Shown piece after piece: positions 1 through 8,618 of a stretch of 64,000 bases of DNA; position 1 is the stretch's first letter; each line of letters opens with the position of its first letter. Origin of the DNA: JAOPZW01 sp963806015 (GTDB lineage: Bacteria > Actinomycetota > Thermoleophilia > Solirubrobacterales > Solirubrobacteraceae); contig CAWDWM010000001.1 in assembly GCA_963806015.1 (NCBI GenBank), forward strand, positions 186,001 to 250,000. Reading direction: 5' to 3'. Both the position numbers and the translations under genes were made by a program. The notes beneath the pieces were generated by a model. That model did no database searches and had not been told where the DNA came from. It was given only the letters and a program-made list of their open reading frames with translations.

Positions 1-1615
1 TCGCCCGCTGGAAGTGGTAGCGGACGGTGAAGGTCCCGCTCTTGCGCGTGCGCGTGGTCGCGAAGACGCGCCAGCCGACCCCCGGCTGGAAGATCTGCAG
101 GTCGAGCGTGACTCCGCGTGGCGGGAACGGGCGGCCGACGAGGCGCCCGCTGAACTTCGCGGTGCCGCGCGAGGGCACGCGCTTGGGGCCGCGAGCGCGG
201 ATCCGGGCGCGCACGTTGAGCGTCGACGTCGAGCGTGTGACGAAGGCGTCGTCGCCCCTGTAAGCGCGGTAGGCCAGGCGCAGCACGCGCGAGCTGCCCG
301 CGGGGACCGGGAACTGGAAGCGGCCGTCCGCGCCGGTCGTGACGCCGCCGCGATCGACGTACTGCGCGCCCAGCCGGGCCTCGCGCACGAGGATCCGCAC
401 GTCGGCGGCGCTGACGGGCTGGCCGTTGGCGCCCTTCAGCGTCCCGCGGACCGTCGCTCCCTTGCCGTAGGACACGGTGCGGCTCGTGCGCAGCACGAAC
501 ACGGCGTGACGCTTCTTGCCCTTGCCGCGGAAGACCTTGGCCGGGAAGCCCGCGACCAGGCGCGCCCCGTCACCGCCGTTGGCGCCGTTCAGCGGCCCAC
601 GCGCCTGCACGCTGAACGGTGCGCTGACCGTCGTCTCGCCGCCGGCATCGGTCACGCGCAGCAGCAGCGTGCGATGGCCCGCGATCGGCGTCGGAGCGGC
701 GATCGTCTCGTTCTTGAGGTCCGGGCACGGGCGCGGGCGCGTGTAGTCGCAGCGCGTCCCGGCGTCGGTGTTGGGCCCGCTGCCATAGTCCTCTGACGCG
801 ACCACCGCCGGGTTGGCGGCGTCGGTCACGTCGACGATCTCGGCGCGGCGGATCCCGGAGTTGTCGGTGGCGCTGAAGGTCACCGGCTCGTCCCCCGACC
901 GCACCCCGGGGGCCAAGAGACCGGTGCCGGCCTGGATGCCGGACATGACGGGGGGCACGTTGTCCTCGATCGTGACCTTGGAGCCAAGGAGCTGGGTCTG
1001 GGCCGCGTCACTGGCGCCCAGGCTGCAGACGGCAGTGCGCCCTTGCCAGCAGCCGGCCGAGACCACCATCGCCTGAGCGGTCCCTTGTACCCCCGAGCTG
1101 TGCGGCGAGTCGGCCTTCGACAGGGTGACCGTCTTGTCGATCGGACCGGCTGCGCCCCAGTAGTGCTGGTCCTGGGTGACATAGGCGATGACGCCCGCGT
1201 CGTAGTTGCCCGCGAGCGCGAAGGCATACGGACCGAACGTCGTCATGACGTACGGAGTGTTGGGATCGGAATTCAGCCCAGCCGCCGTGTAGAGCTGACG
1301 CAGCGTGACTGCGTAGTCCGTGATCCTGGTGTTCGTCGGCGGAAGGAACGCCAATCCCGCCGACGATGCCGGCGAGTACTGCACGCTGGGCTGAAGCCCG
1401 GCCACAAGCACGTCGCCGGGGCTCGAGCACGTGGTGTCGGTGGTGAAGAGGGCTGCGTTGCCACCGGCCGTTGCGACCGACGGGACCCACGCGTTGTTGC
1501 CGTAGAAGCTCGAGCCGAACTTGCACGAGTAGACGTCGTAGGACCCCGCGTGTGCGCTGGCGGGCATGAGCGCGCAGGCGCCGAGGACGAACGCCAGGAT
1601 CGCGCGTCTACCCAA
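1..1615 (-). CDS. exported beta-sandwich repeat protein, paralogue of the next gene (3' end outside window)
   Basis: The frame is open from about 1615 to the left edge, so the C-terminus is missing. I chose a TTG start at 1615: it follows a GAGGA ribosome-binding site 6-7 nt upstream and overlaps the stop codon of the upstream gene (TTGGGTAG), which suggests translational coupling. The start gives a clean signal peptide (LGRRAILAFVLGACALMPAS, then AHA before GSYDV). The rest parallels the neighbouring 580-residue protein: a conserved N-terminal domain beginning GSYDVYSC, an Ig-like segment (PVTFSATDN), then a carboxypeptidase-regulatory or Ig-like module. An in-frame ATG at 1567 would cut the signal peptide. 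It probably arose by tandem duplication. The product is a cell-surface or secreted protein; its function is unknown. Confidence 0.75.
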   Translation of the reverse strand, partial: MGRRAILAFVLGACALMPASAHAGSYDVYSCKFGSSFYGNNAWVPSVATAGGNAALFTTDTTCSSPGDVLVAGLQPSVQYSPASSAGLAFLPPTNTRITDYAVTLRQLYTAAGLNSDPNTPYVMTTFGPYAFALAGNYDAGVIAYVTQDQHYWGAAGPIDKTVTLSKADSPHSSGVQGTAQAMVVSAGCWQGRTAVCSLGASDAAQTQLLGSKVTIEDNVPPVMSGIQAGTGLLAPGVRSGDEPVTFSATDNSGIRRAEIVDVTDAANPAVVASEDYGSGPNTDAGTRCDYTRPRPCPDLKNETIAAPTPIAGHRTLLLRVTDAGGETTVSAPFSVQARGPLNGANGGDGARLVAGFPAKVFRGKGKKRHAVFVLRTSRTVSYGKGATVRGTLKGANGQPVSAADVRILVREARLGAQYVDRGGVTTGADGRFQFPVPAGSSRVLRLAYRAYRGDDAFVTRSTSTLNVRARIRARGPKRVPSRGTAKFSGRLVGRPFPPRGVTLDLQIFQPGVGWRVFATTRTRKSGTFTVRYHFQRA

Positions 1616-3350
1616 CTGCGATCCTCACGGCCTTGCTCGTTCCGCGCGCATACGGATAGCTGTCGTTGGGCCGCAGACGCAGGCGGAACGTGAAGCGGCC
1701 GCCACCCGAGTTGAAGCGATAGCGCGTCGAATACGCGCCGCCCTTGCGGGTCCGCGTGGTCTTGACGGTGCGCCACCCGTGCCCGGGCTGATGGGCCTGC
1801 AGCTCGAGGGTCACGCCGCGGGGCGGCAGCGGGCGGCCGGGAAGGCTGCCGCGGAAGCGCACGCTGCCGCGCGAGTGGGCATGCCGTGGCACGTGGACCG
1901 TAATGCGCGCCTTGGTGTTGAAGCTGACGTCCGACTTCGCGGTGAGCCCCGCATCGCCCGCATAGGCGCGGTAGGCGATGCGGTAGCGCCGCGAGGAGCC
2001 GCGGGGAATCCGGAACTGGAAGCGCCCATCCGCACCGGTGGTGACCGCGCCGCGATCGACGTAGGGCGCGCCGAGGCGCAACTCGCGCACGAGCAGCCGC
2101 AGCTGGGCACCCGCCACCGGCTGGCCGGCGCTGTTGCGCAGCACGCCGCGCACCTGGGCGCTGTGGCCCCAGCCGACCGTCTTGCTGGGTCGCAGCACGC
2201 CCACCCGCTTGCGCGCCTTGGCGCGGCCGCGGAAGGTGTGGCCGGGGAAGCCGCCGACCACGCGCGAGCCGTCGCCGCCGCCCGAGCCGTTGACCGGGCC
2301 GCGGGCTGAGATCGCGAAGGGCGGCGAGACGGTCTGGTTGCCCGCGGCATCGGTGACGCGCAGCAGCAGCGTGCGCCTGCCGGCGATCGCCGGTGACGCC
2401 GCGATCGTCTCGTTCTTGAGATCGGGGCACGGGCGCGGCTTGGTGAAGTCGCAGCGCGTGTTCTGGGCCGTTGCCGTGGAGGTGTAGTCCTCGGATGCGA
2501 CGACTGACGGGTTGGCGGCGTCGGTCACGTCGACGATCTCGGCGCGGCGGATGCCGACGTTGTCCGTCGCGCTGAAGGTGACCGGCTCATCGCCCGAGCG
2601 AGTCCCGGGCGCCAGCAGGCCCTGGTCGGCGGTGGGCGCCCCGAGGGCGGGCGCGGTGTTGTCGGTGATCGTCACGCGCGACCCGATGACCTGCAGGAAC
2701 GCGGTCCCGACGTTGCCGTTGCCATCGGTTCCCAGGCTGCAGGCCGAGCCGTCGTCGGTGTAACAGCCCGCCGAGACGGTCAGGTACGGCGCGACGGGCG
2801 CCGCCGTCGCCCGGGCCGAGCTGCTGCGCGTCATCGTGATCAGGCCCGTGTCGGCGGCCCCGGACTGGTGCGCCCCGCGATAGCCGTACCAGTGATGTTC
2901 TGCGTTCAGCGCGTCCTGATCGGTCTGCCTGAACAAGCCCGTGCCCGAGTAGAAGACGTCGCCGAAGCTGGCCAGCGTGTAGGTCCGCTCGGTGGGGTAG
3001 TTCGCCAACGGTGGCGCGAACCAGTAGTGGCGCAGCGTGATCTTGTAGTCGGTGATCGCCGCTTGTGGCGGGGAGTAGAGCCAGAGCCCGGCGTACGTCC
3101 CATTGGCATAGGCCGTGTTCGCGGCCAGCGAGACACCGATGGGATCGCCCGACTTCGGGCACGTCGCATCGGTGACGTAGGCGCCGTTGCCGGCCGGGTT
3201 GTTGCCCGCCACCCAGGCGTTGTTCGCGTGGTAGGCCCCGTCGATCGTGCACGACAGCACGTCGTAGCTGCCGGCATGGGCCATCGGCGCCCAGAGCGCC
3301 GCGGCCGCCAGCGTCACGACGAGTGTGAGTAGTCCCCTCCCTGCCTTCAC
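1608..3350 (-). CDS. exported beta-sandwich repeat protein, unknown function
   Basis: This encodes 580 residues from a GTG start. Residues 1-26 form a signal peptide ending AHA before GSYDVLSC. An N-terminal domain of roughly 200 residues resembles only its downstream paralogue here. It is followed by an Ig-like or cadherin-like segment near residues 230-345 (DEPVTFSATDN, RRTLLLRVTDAAGNQ) and two C-terminal beta-sandwich modules rich in Arg and Gly (TTGADGRFQFRIPRGSSRRY, then RGVTLELQ). No catalytic motif, LPXTG sorting signal or C-terminal membrane helix is visible. It is likely a secreted or surface structural protein. It is co-transcribed with the paralogue at 1-1615, whose start overlaps this stop. 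Confidence 0.75.
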   Translation of the reverse strand: MKAGRGLLTLVVTLAAAALWAPMAHAGSYDVLSCTIDGAYHANNAWVAGNNPAGNGAYVTDATCPKSGDPIGVSLAANTAYANGTYAGLWLYSPPQAAITDYKITLRHYWFAPPLANYPTERTYTLASFGDVFYSGTGLFRQTDQDALNAEHHWYGYRGAHQSGAADTGLITMTRSSSARATAAPVAPYLTVSAGCYTDDGSACSLGTDGNGNVGTAFLQVIGSRVTITDNTAPALGAPTADQGLLAPGTRSGDEPVTFSATDNVGIRRAEIVDVTDAANPSVVASEDYTSTATAQNTRCDFTKPRPCPDLKNETIAASPAIAGRRTLLLRVTDAAGNQTVSPPFAISARGPVNGSGGGDGSRVVGGFPGHTFRGRAKARKRVGVLRPSKTVGWGHSAQVRGVLRNSAGQPVAGAQLRLLVRELRLGAPYVDRGAVTTGADGRFQFRIPRGSSRRYRIAYRAYAGDAGLTAKSDVSFNTKARITVHVPRHAHSRGSVRFRGSLPGRPLPPRGVTLELQAHQPGHGWRTVKTTRTRKGGAYSTRYRFNSGGGRFTFRLRLRPNDSYPYARGTSKAVRIAVG

Positions 3351-3406
3351 TCAGCGCTCTTGATACCCGAGTTGCGGCGGAAGTTGCGCAAACCCTGGAC
3401 CGAGGG

Positions 3407-4615
3407 TTAGAGCTTGTGGCGCTGCAGCAGCTTGCGGCCGATGACCATGCGCTGGATCTCCGAGGTGCCCTCGCCGATGAGCAGCAGCGGCGCGTCGCGG
3501 TAGAGGCGCTCGATCTCGTATTCCTTGGAGTAGCCGTAGCCGCCGTGGATGCGGAAGCTCTCCTCGACGCAGTAGCGCCCGGCCTCCGAGGCGAACAGCT
3601 TGGCCATGCCCGCCTCCAGGTCGGAGCGCTCGCCGGCGTCCTTCAGGCGGGCGGCCCGCAGGGTCAGCAGTCTGGCGGCGTCGACCTGGGTGGCCATGTC
3701 GGCCAGCTTGAACTGGATCGCCTGGTGCTCCGCGATCGGCTTGCCGAAAGCCTTGCGCTCCTGCGAGTAGCGCAGGGCGAGCTCGAGCGCGCGCTGGGCG
3801 ATGCCGACGCCGCGGGCGGCGACGTTGGCGCGGCCGACCTCCAGCGCGTCCATCATCTGCGCGAAGCCCTTGTTGAGGCCCGCCTCCTCGCCGCCGAGGA
3901 TGTTCTCCCCCGGACAGGCGTAGCCGTCGAAGATCAGCTCGGTCGACTCGACGCCCTTGTAGCCGAGCTTCTTGATCTTCGGCGGGACGTTGAGGCCGGC
4001 GTAGTCGCCCGTGTTCTCGCTGACGCCGGGCTCCTTCTCGGCGATGAAGCAGGTGAAGCCGCGGTGGCGCGGATCGGCCTCGGGATCGGTCTTGACGAGC
4101 ACGAAGACCAGCGAGGAGAGCAGGCCGTTGGTGACCCACATCTTCTGACCGTTGATCTCCCAGCGCCCGTCGTCGCGCTTCTTGGCGCTCGTCTTGATCG
4201 CCTGCACGTCGGAGCCCAGCTCGGGCTCTGAGAGGCTGAACGCGGCGCGGATCTCGCCGGTGGCCATGCGCGGGAGGTACTCCTGCTTCTGCTCGTCGGA
4301 GCCGAACTTCATCAGCAGGTAGGAGCCGATGAAGTGGGTGTTGACGATGCCCGAGATCGAGATCCAGCCGCGCGAGAGCTCCTCGACGATCATCACGTAG
4401 GTCGTGAGGTCGAGCCCCATGCCCCCGTACTCCTCGGGGATCGTGACGCCGAAGAGCCCAAGCTCCTTCATCTGCTCGACGATCGGCTCGGGGAACTCGT
4501 CGACGGCGTCGTAGTGCTCGGCGTTGGGCAGGATCTGCTCGTCCGCGAACTGGCGGACCATCTCGCAGATCGCCTTCTGCTCGTCGGTCTTCTCGGAGTG
4601 TGTCGCGGCGGCCAT
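3407..4615 (-). CDS. acyl-CoA dehydrogenase
   Basis: This encodes 402 residues, normal for the acyl-CoA dehydrogenase family: soluble FAD enzymes that oxidise acyl-CoA to 2-enoyl-CoA. Visible signatures are the flavin and substrate loop AAFSLSEPELGSD, the WVTNG segment, and the C-terminal GEGTSEIQR containing the Glu (about residue 382) that serves as catalytic base in short- and medium-chain members. The long antisense reading frame over the same DNA is not real. It is divergent from the membrane protein at 4678, with about 60 bp between them. CoA-ligase genes nearby (6061, 37715) suggest fatty or branched acid oxidation; the exact substrate cannot be read from the sequence. Confidence 0.92.
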   Translation of the reverse strand: MAAATHSEKTDEQKAICEMVRQFADEQILPNAEHYDAVDEFPEPIVEQMKELGLFGVTIPEEYGGMGLDLTTYVMIVEELSRGWISISGIVNTHFIGSYLLMKFGSDEQKQEYLPRMATGEIRAAFSLSEPELGSDVQAIKTSAKKRDDGRWEINGQKMWVTNGLLSSLVFVLVKTDPEADPRHRGFTCFIAEKEPGVSENTGDYAGLNVPPKIKKLGYKGVESTELIFDGYACPGENILGGEEAGLNKGFAQMMDALEVGRANVAARGVGIAQRALELALRYSQERKAFGKPIAEHQAIQFKLADMATQVDAARLLTLRAARLKDAGERSDLEAGMAKLFASEAGRYCVEESFRIHGGYGYSKEYEIERLYRDAPLLLIGEGTSEIQRMVIGRKLLQRHKL

Positions 4616-4677
4616 GGTCGCCGGAGGATATCGGTGATGCCCGGTTGGTTGACTGGCCAGTCGATACGCTTCGCGGC

Positions 4678-5049
4678 GTGACGGCCTGGGAGGCGATCCG
4701 GTGGCTGCACCTGCTCGCCATGGCCTTCTTCGTCGGGGGACAGCTGTTCCTGGCCGCCTGCGTGCTCCCGGTGATGCGCGACGACCGGCCGCGCCTGCAG
4801 GCCGTCGCTCGGCGGTTCGGCTGGGGCACGCTCGGCGCCCTGGCCGTGCTGGTGGCCACCGGCTCGGCGATGGCCTCGCACTTCGGCGACTGGGGCTCGA
4901 GCACGCTGCAGCTCAAGCTCGCGCTCGTCGCCCTCACCGGGGTGCTCGTCCTCGCGCACATGCGCCGTCCCGGCGACCACTGGATGGAGGGCCTGGTCTT
5001 CGTGCTCTCGCTGGCCATCGTCTGGCTCGGCGTGGCGCTGGCCCACTAG
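4678..5049 (+). CDS. small four-helix membrane protein, CopD/DUF2269-like
   Basis: This encodes 123 residues from the GTG at 4678; a longer frame starting at 4600 would overlap the divergent dehydrogenase promoter and adds a non-hydrophobic leader. Four hydrophobic segments are visible: AIRWLHLLAMAFFVGGQLFL, a central LGALAVLVATGSAMA, LKLALVALTGVLVLA, and a C-terminal VFVLSLAIVWLGVAL. An early WLHLLAM...VGG pattern is typical of CopD-like or DUF2269 integral membrane proteins. The stop TAG lies in a CTAG that was the target of the IS982 insertion. Without that insertion this gene would sit about 11 nt before the CoA ligase at 6061. Its function is unknown. Confidence 0.7.
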   Translation: MTAWEAIRWLHLLAMAFFVGGQLFLAACVLPVMRDDRPRLQAVARRFGWGTLGALAVLVATGSAMASHFGDWGSSTLQLKLALVALTGVLVLAHMRRPGDHWMEGLVFVLSLAIVWLGVALAH

Positions 5050-6044
5050 ATGGTTGATTCCACGGCCGGGGGCGCGGCGGTGGGGTTGAAGGACGGATAG
5101 GCAGCAGGGTCGAAGTCGGCGGTGCTCAGTAGCCAGCGCCGACCTTGGGGGCCTCGATGGACGCCGACCTCGACCTGCTGCTCACGACGGTGTTCTGCAC
5201 CGCCGATGATCTCCTGCCCGAACGGGCGGGAAATGCGCGCCGAAGGGTCACAGACGCGGAGGTCGTCACGCTCTGCGTGGCGCAGGCGATCATGGGCCTG
5301 CCGTCGGACCGCCGGTTTTTGGCGGTCGCGCGCAAGCGCTTGGCGCACCTGTTCCCCGAGCTGCCCGCCCAGCCCGGCTACTTCAAGCGCCGGCGCCGGC
5401 TGGCCGGCACGCTGGAATGGCTGATGGGCGTCTTTGCCTCGCAGAGCCCCGGCTTCCACGACGACCTGCTGCTGATCGACTCGACCCCGGTCGAGTGCGC
5501 GCGCAGCCGTGAGACCGCCAAGCGCTCGGCCCTGAGCGACGCCGCCGACTACGGCTACTGCGCCAGCCACAGCCGCTTCTTCTGGGGCTTCCGACTGCAC
5601 GCGATCTTCGCCCCCGACGGCACCCCGCGCGCGCTCGCGCTCACCTCGCCCAAGCGCGACGAGCGCGAGGTCGCCCTGCAGCTGCTCGCGCGCTGTCAGC
5701 GCGCCGGCGGCGAGACGCTGCTCGCCGACAAGGGCTACGCCGGCCGCCAGTTCGCCGCTGACGTCAGCAACCTCGACGCCACGATCGTGCGTCCCCGCCG
5801 CCGCGACGAGCCCGGCCAAGGCCCGCATCTCGCCCCGATCCGCCAGCGCATCGAGAGCATCATCTGGACCGCCAAAGACATCCTCACCCTCGAACGCCAC
5901 GGCGCCCGCACCCTGCCCGGCCTCAGAGAACGCATCCTGCAACGCTTCTGCTGCCTCGCCGCCTGCGTGATGCTCAACCACCAACTCCACCGACCCAGCC
6001 GCGCCCTCGTCGACTACATCGCCTAACCACGTGGAATCACTCAT
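5050..6044 (+). mobile_element. intact IS982-family insertion sequence (995 bp)
   Basis: A single transposase gene is bounded by imperfect inverted repeats. The left end starts ATGGTTGATTCCACGGC and the right end, read inward, starts ATGAGTGATTCCACGTG (13 of the first 15 bases match). CTAG flanks both sides (5046-5049 and 6045-6048). Because CTAG is palindromic, it is either a 4-bp target duplication or the outer edge of the repeats. The length fits IS982 elements (about 1 kb). The insertion separates the membrane protein gene (stop at 5047-5049) from the CoA ligase at 6061, which were probably co-transcribed before. Confidence 0.85.
5157..6026 (+). CDS. IS982-family DDE transposase
   Basis: This encodes 289 residues from ATG 5157 (a TTG four codons upstream is possible). 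It catalyses cut-and-paste movement of the surrounding element. Motifs fit the IS982 group: LLLIDSTPVECAR with the first acidic residue, SHSRFFWGFRLH, GGETLLADKGYAG with the second Asp, and a C-terminal RQRIESIIW with the Glu. No frameshift is seen, so it looks functional. Codon use and GC resemble the host, so arrival is either old or from a similar genome. Confidence 0.9.
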   Translation: MDADLDLLLTTVFCTADDLLPERAGNARRRVTDAEVVTLCVAQAIMGLPSDRRFLAVARKRLAHLFPELPAQPGYFKRRRRLAGTLEWLMGVFASQSPGFHDDLLLIDSTPVECARSRETAKRSALSDAADYGYCASHSRFFWGFRLHAIFAPDGTPRALALTSPKRDEREVALQLLARCQRAGGETLLADKGYAGRQFAADVSNLDATIVRPRRRDEPGQGPHLAPIRQRIESIIWTAKDILTLERHGARTLPGLRERILQRFCCLAACVMLNHQLHRPSRALVDYIA

Positions 6045-6060
6045 CTAGGGTCCGGCGCCC

Positions 6061-7491
6061 ATGAACTTCGCCCGCGACGTCGTCGAGGCCGCCGAGCCCC
6101 AGCGGCTCGCGCTCGTCGAGCGTGCGCGCGACGGCGCGCGCCGCGAGTGGAGCTTCGGCGAGGTGGCCCAGGGCGCCGCGCGGCTCGCCGCGCGGCTGCA
6201 CGCGCTCGGCGTGGGACGCGGCGACGTGGTGCTGACGCTGGTCGGCAACCGGCCGGAATGGGTGTCGACGATGGTCGCCTGCTTCCGCCAGGGCTACGTC
6301 GTGCTGCCGTGCACCGAGCAATTGCGCCCCAAGGACCTGCGGCTGCGCCTGGAGGTCGCACAGCCCGCGCTCGTGGTGTGCGACGAGCGCAACGGCGACG
6401 TCCTCGCCGCGGCCGGCTGGGCCGGTCCGACGGTCTGGGTGCCGTGGGAGGAGCAGCCCTTGCCGACCCCCCCGCCCCACGCCGAGCTCGACCCCGAGGA
6501 CCCGTGCCTGATCACCTTCACGAGCGGCACCGCCGGCGAGCCCAAGGCCGTCGTACACGCCCAGCGCTACCTCGACGGCCAGCACCTGCAGGCCGAGCAC
6601 TGGCTCGACGCGCGGCCCGGCGAGCTCGTGTGGTGCACTGCGGCCAGCGGCTGGAGCAAGTCGGCGCGCAACGCGTTCATCGCCCCGTGGCTGCGCGGCG
6701 CGGCGGCCCTGCTGCACGACGAGCGCTTCGACGCCGAGCAGCGCCTGGCGATCCTGGCCGAGGAGCCCGTCGCGGTGCTCTGCATGGCGCCGACCGAGTA
6801 CCGGGTCATCGCCAAGCGCGCCCAGCCGCGACCGACGCCGGCGCTGCGCGGCCTGGTCGCGGCCGGCGAGGCGCTCAACCCCGAGGTCCTGCGCGCGTGG
6901 CACGAGGCCACCGGCCTGTGGGTGCGCGACGGCTACGGCCAGACCGAGACCGGGCAGATCACCGGCATGCCGCTGGGCCGCGACGCCGTGCCGGGCTCGA
7001 TGGGGCGCCCGCTGCCGGGGATCGACGCGTGGGTCGACGACGGCGAGCTCGTCGTCGACCCGGCCACGGTGCCCACCTTCTTCCGCGGCTACCTCGGCGA
7101 CACGGCGCCGAGAGGGCCGTGGCGCACCGGCGACCGCGTGACCCGCGACGAGGACGGCTTCCTGTTCTTCGAGGGCCGCAACGACGACGTCATCATCTCG
7201 GCGGGCTATCGCATCGGCCCGTTCGAGGTGGAATCGGCCCTCGTCGAGCACCCCGCGGTGGCCGAGGCCGCGGTGGTCGCCGCCCCCGACGACGAGCGCG
7301 GGGCGGTGGTGCGCGCCGTCGTCGTCCTGCGCGCCGGGCACGCCCCGTCTGACGCCCTCGCGCGCGAGCTGCAGGACCACGTCAAGGCGCAGACGGCGCC
7401 CTACAAGTACCCGCGCATCGTCGAGTTCGCCGAGGAGCTGCCCAAGACGGCGAGCGGCAAGGTGCGGCGCGCGGCGCTGCGGGGCCGATAG
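6061..7491 (+). CDS. AMP-forming acyl-CoA synthetase (medium-chain/ACSM-like)
   Basis: This encodes 476 residues of the ANL superfamily, which activates a carboxylic acid to acyl-AMP and then acyl-CoA. Motifs in order: phosphate loop TFTSGTAGEPKAVVH, YGQTETGQ, the hinge RTGDRV...GRNDDVIISAGYRIG, and the C-terminal catalytic Lys in KTASGKVRR. The short length and SAGYRIGPFEVES hinge resemble medium-chain acyl-CoA synthetases. It lies just after the IS982 element, 12 nt beyond the IS-flanking CTAG, so it may have lost its original promoter. The substrate is not determined by sequence. Confidence 0.88.
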   Translation: MNFARDVVEAAEPQRLALVERARDGARREWSFGEVAQGAARLAARLHALGVGRGDVVLTLVGNRPEWVSTMVACFRQGYVVLPCTEQLRPKDLRLRLEVAQPALVVCDERNGDVLAAAGWAGPTVWVPWEEQPLPTPPPHAELDPEDPCLITFTSGTAGEPKAVVHAQRYLDGQHLQAEHWLDARPGELVWCTAASGWSKSARNAFIAPWLRGAAALLHDERFDAEQRLAILAEEPVAVLCMAPTEYRVIAKRAQPRPTPALRGLVAAGEALNPEVLRAWHEATGLWVRDGYGQTETGQITGMPLGRDAVPGSMGRPLPGIDAWVDDGELVVDPATVPTFFRGYLGDTAPRGPWRTGDRVTRDEDGFLFFEGRNDDVIISAGYRIGPFEVESALVEHPAVAEAAVVAAPDDERGAVVRAVVVLRAGHAPSDALARELQDHVKAQTAPYKYPRIVEFAEELPKTASGKVRRAALRGR

Positions 7492-7520
7492 CTCCGCGAG
7501 CGCTCGCCGCGTGTCGCGAC

Positions 7521-7806
7521 GCAACACAGCATCACCGAGGGGAAAGAGTCAGCGGTGGTCGGGATGCGAGCGGCTTCCGTGCAGGGCGCTCCGGCGCAAA
7601 TCGCGCGTCTTTCGTAACACCTCTCAAAGGGCCGCGAGGGGGTGTGCGCTCATATTCATCTATGCGATGTATTTGGGCGCACACCCCCTCTGGCCGCTCG
7701 AGCGAGGTGTTACAACACGCGCGCGAATCGCACAGGAACTCCGCGCCCCTGGGACCCTCGCAAGCGGCGGGACACCCTCCCCTCGAAGATGCAGTTGAAC
7801 GCCGCG
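7521..7806. repeat. dispersed palindromic element, copy 1
   Basis: This fills a 344-bp gap between two convergent genes that otherwise holds no coding signal. Terminal inverted repeats: the left end carries AACACAGCATCACCGAGGGG (7523-7542), the right end CCCCTCGAAGATGCAGTT (7779-7796). Inside are nested stems: GTAACACCTC (7614-7623) with GAGGTGTTAC (7704-7713), and a perfect 14-bp stem GAGGGGGTGTGCGC (7636-7649) with GCGCACACCCCCTC (7677-7690) around a 27-nt AT-rich loop. A homologous copy lies at 45880-46171 with compensating changes in these stems. There is no oligo-T tract, so it is not a simple terminator. It may be a MITE or a structured RNA. Confidence 0.8.
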
Positions 7807-7835
7807 CAGCGCCGCGGGCCCCCGCGGACGACCGC

Positions 7836-8618
7836 CTAGAACCCGGCCATGCCCGGCTGGTTCTGCGCCCCGTCGACGACGACGTTCGCCCCGCTGACCC
7901 AGCTCGCGCGCTCGGAGAGCAGGAAGGCGGCCACGTCGGCGACCTCCTTCGGCGTGCCCAGCCGCCCGAGCGGGAACTCGCGCTGCACCCACGCGGCGAA
8001 GGCCTCCGGCTCGGCCGAGCGACGCGCCGCCCAGCCGCCGCCCTCGAAGAGGATCGAGCCCGGGCTCAGCGCGTTGACGCGGATGCCGTCCGGCCCGAGC
8101 TCGCGCGCCAGCGTGTGCGCGAGGTGGATCTCGGCCGCCTTGGCCGCCGCGTATTGCGCCCGTGGCTGCGGCTTCATCCCCGACACCGAGGCGATCAGCA
8201 GCGCGGCGCCGCCGCCGCGGGCGCGCAGGTGCGGCAGCGCCGCGCGCAGCAGGACGGCGGGGTGGGTGACGTTGAGCGCGAGCGTGCGCTGCCAGTCCTC
8301 CGCGCCGGCCTCCTCGAGCGACGACCCGCCGGCCGCGCCCCCGGCGTTGGCGACGACGAGATCGAGGCCGCCCAGCGCGGACGCGACCTCGTCGACCGCC
8401 GCGCTGAGCGAGGCCTCGTCGGTGACGTCGGCGGCCACCCCATGGGCCGCCCGGCCGAGTGCACGCAGTTCGCCCACCGCGGTGGCGACGGCGTCCGCGT
8501 CGCGCGCGCACAGACCGACGAGACAGCCCTCGTCGGCCAGCCGCAACGCGATGGCGCGGCCGATCCCGCGCGTCGCGCCCGTGACGAAGGCCACCTTGCC
8601 GTCGAGTCCGAGCTCCAT
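7836..8618 (-). CDS. short-chain dehydrogenase/reductase
   Basis: This encodes 260 residues with a Rossmann fold: cofactor motif TGATRGIGRA near the N-terminus, NAGG, the catalytic Ser region LIASVSG, and YAAAKAA with the catalytic Tyr and Lys. The C-terminal SGANVVVDGA is typical of classical SDRs. The ATG at 8618 overlaps the stop of the upstream gene (TGATG), so it is translationally coupled as the last gene of the operon 10825-7836. A longer in-frame extension upstream lies over the preceding gene and is rejected. The substrate is unknown. Confidence 0.88.
   Translation of the reverse strand: MELGLDGKVAFVTGATRGIGRAIALRLADEGCLVGLCARDADAVATAVGELRALGRAAHGVAADVTDEASLSAAVDEVASALGGLDLVVANAGGAAGGSSLEEAGAEDWQRTLALNVTHPAVLLRAALPHLRARGGGAALLIASVSGMKPQPRAQYAAAKAAEIHLAHTLARELGPDGIRVNALSPGSILFEGGGWAARRSAEPEAFAAWVQREFPLGRLGTPKEVADVAAFLLSERASWVSGANVVVDGAQNQPGMAGF

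Noticed and set aside
7614..7713. Central hairpin of element copy 1 considered as a bidirectional terminator between convergent genes
   Set aside because: No T run on either side, and copy 2 with the same structure is not between convergent genes.
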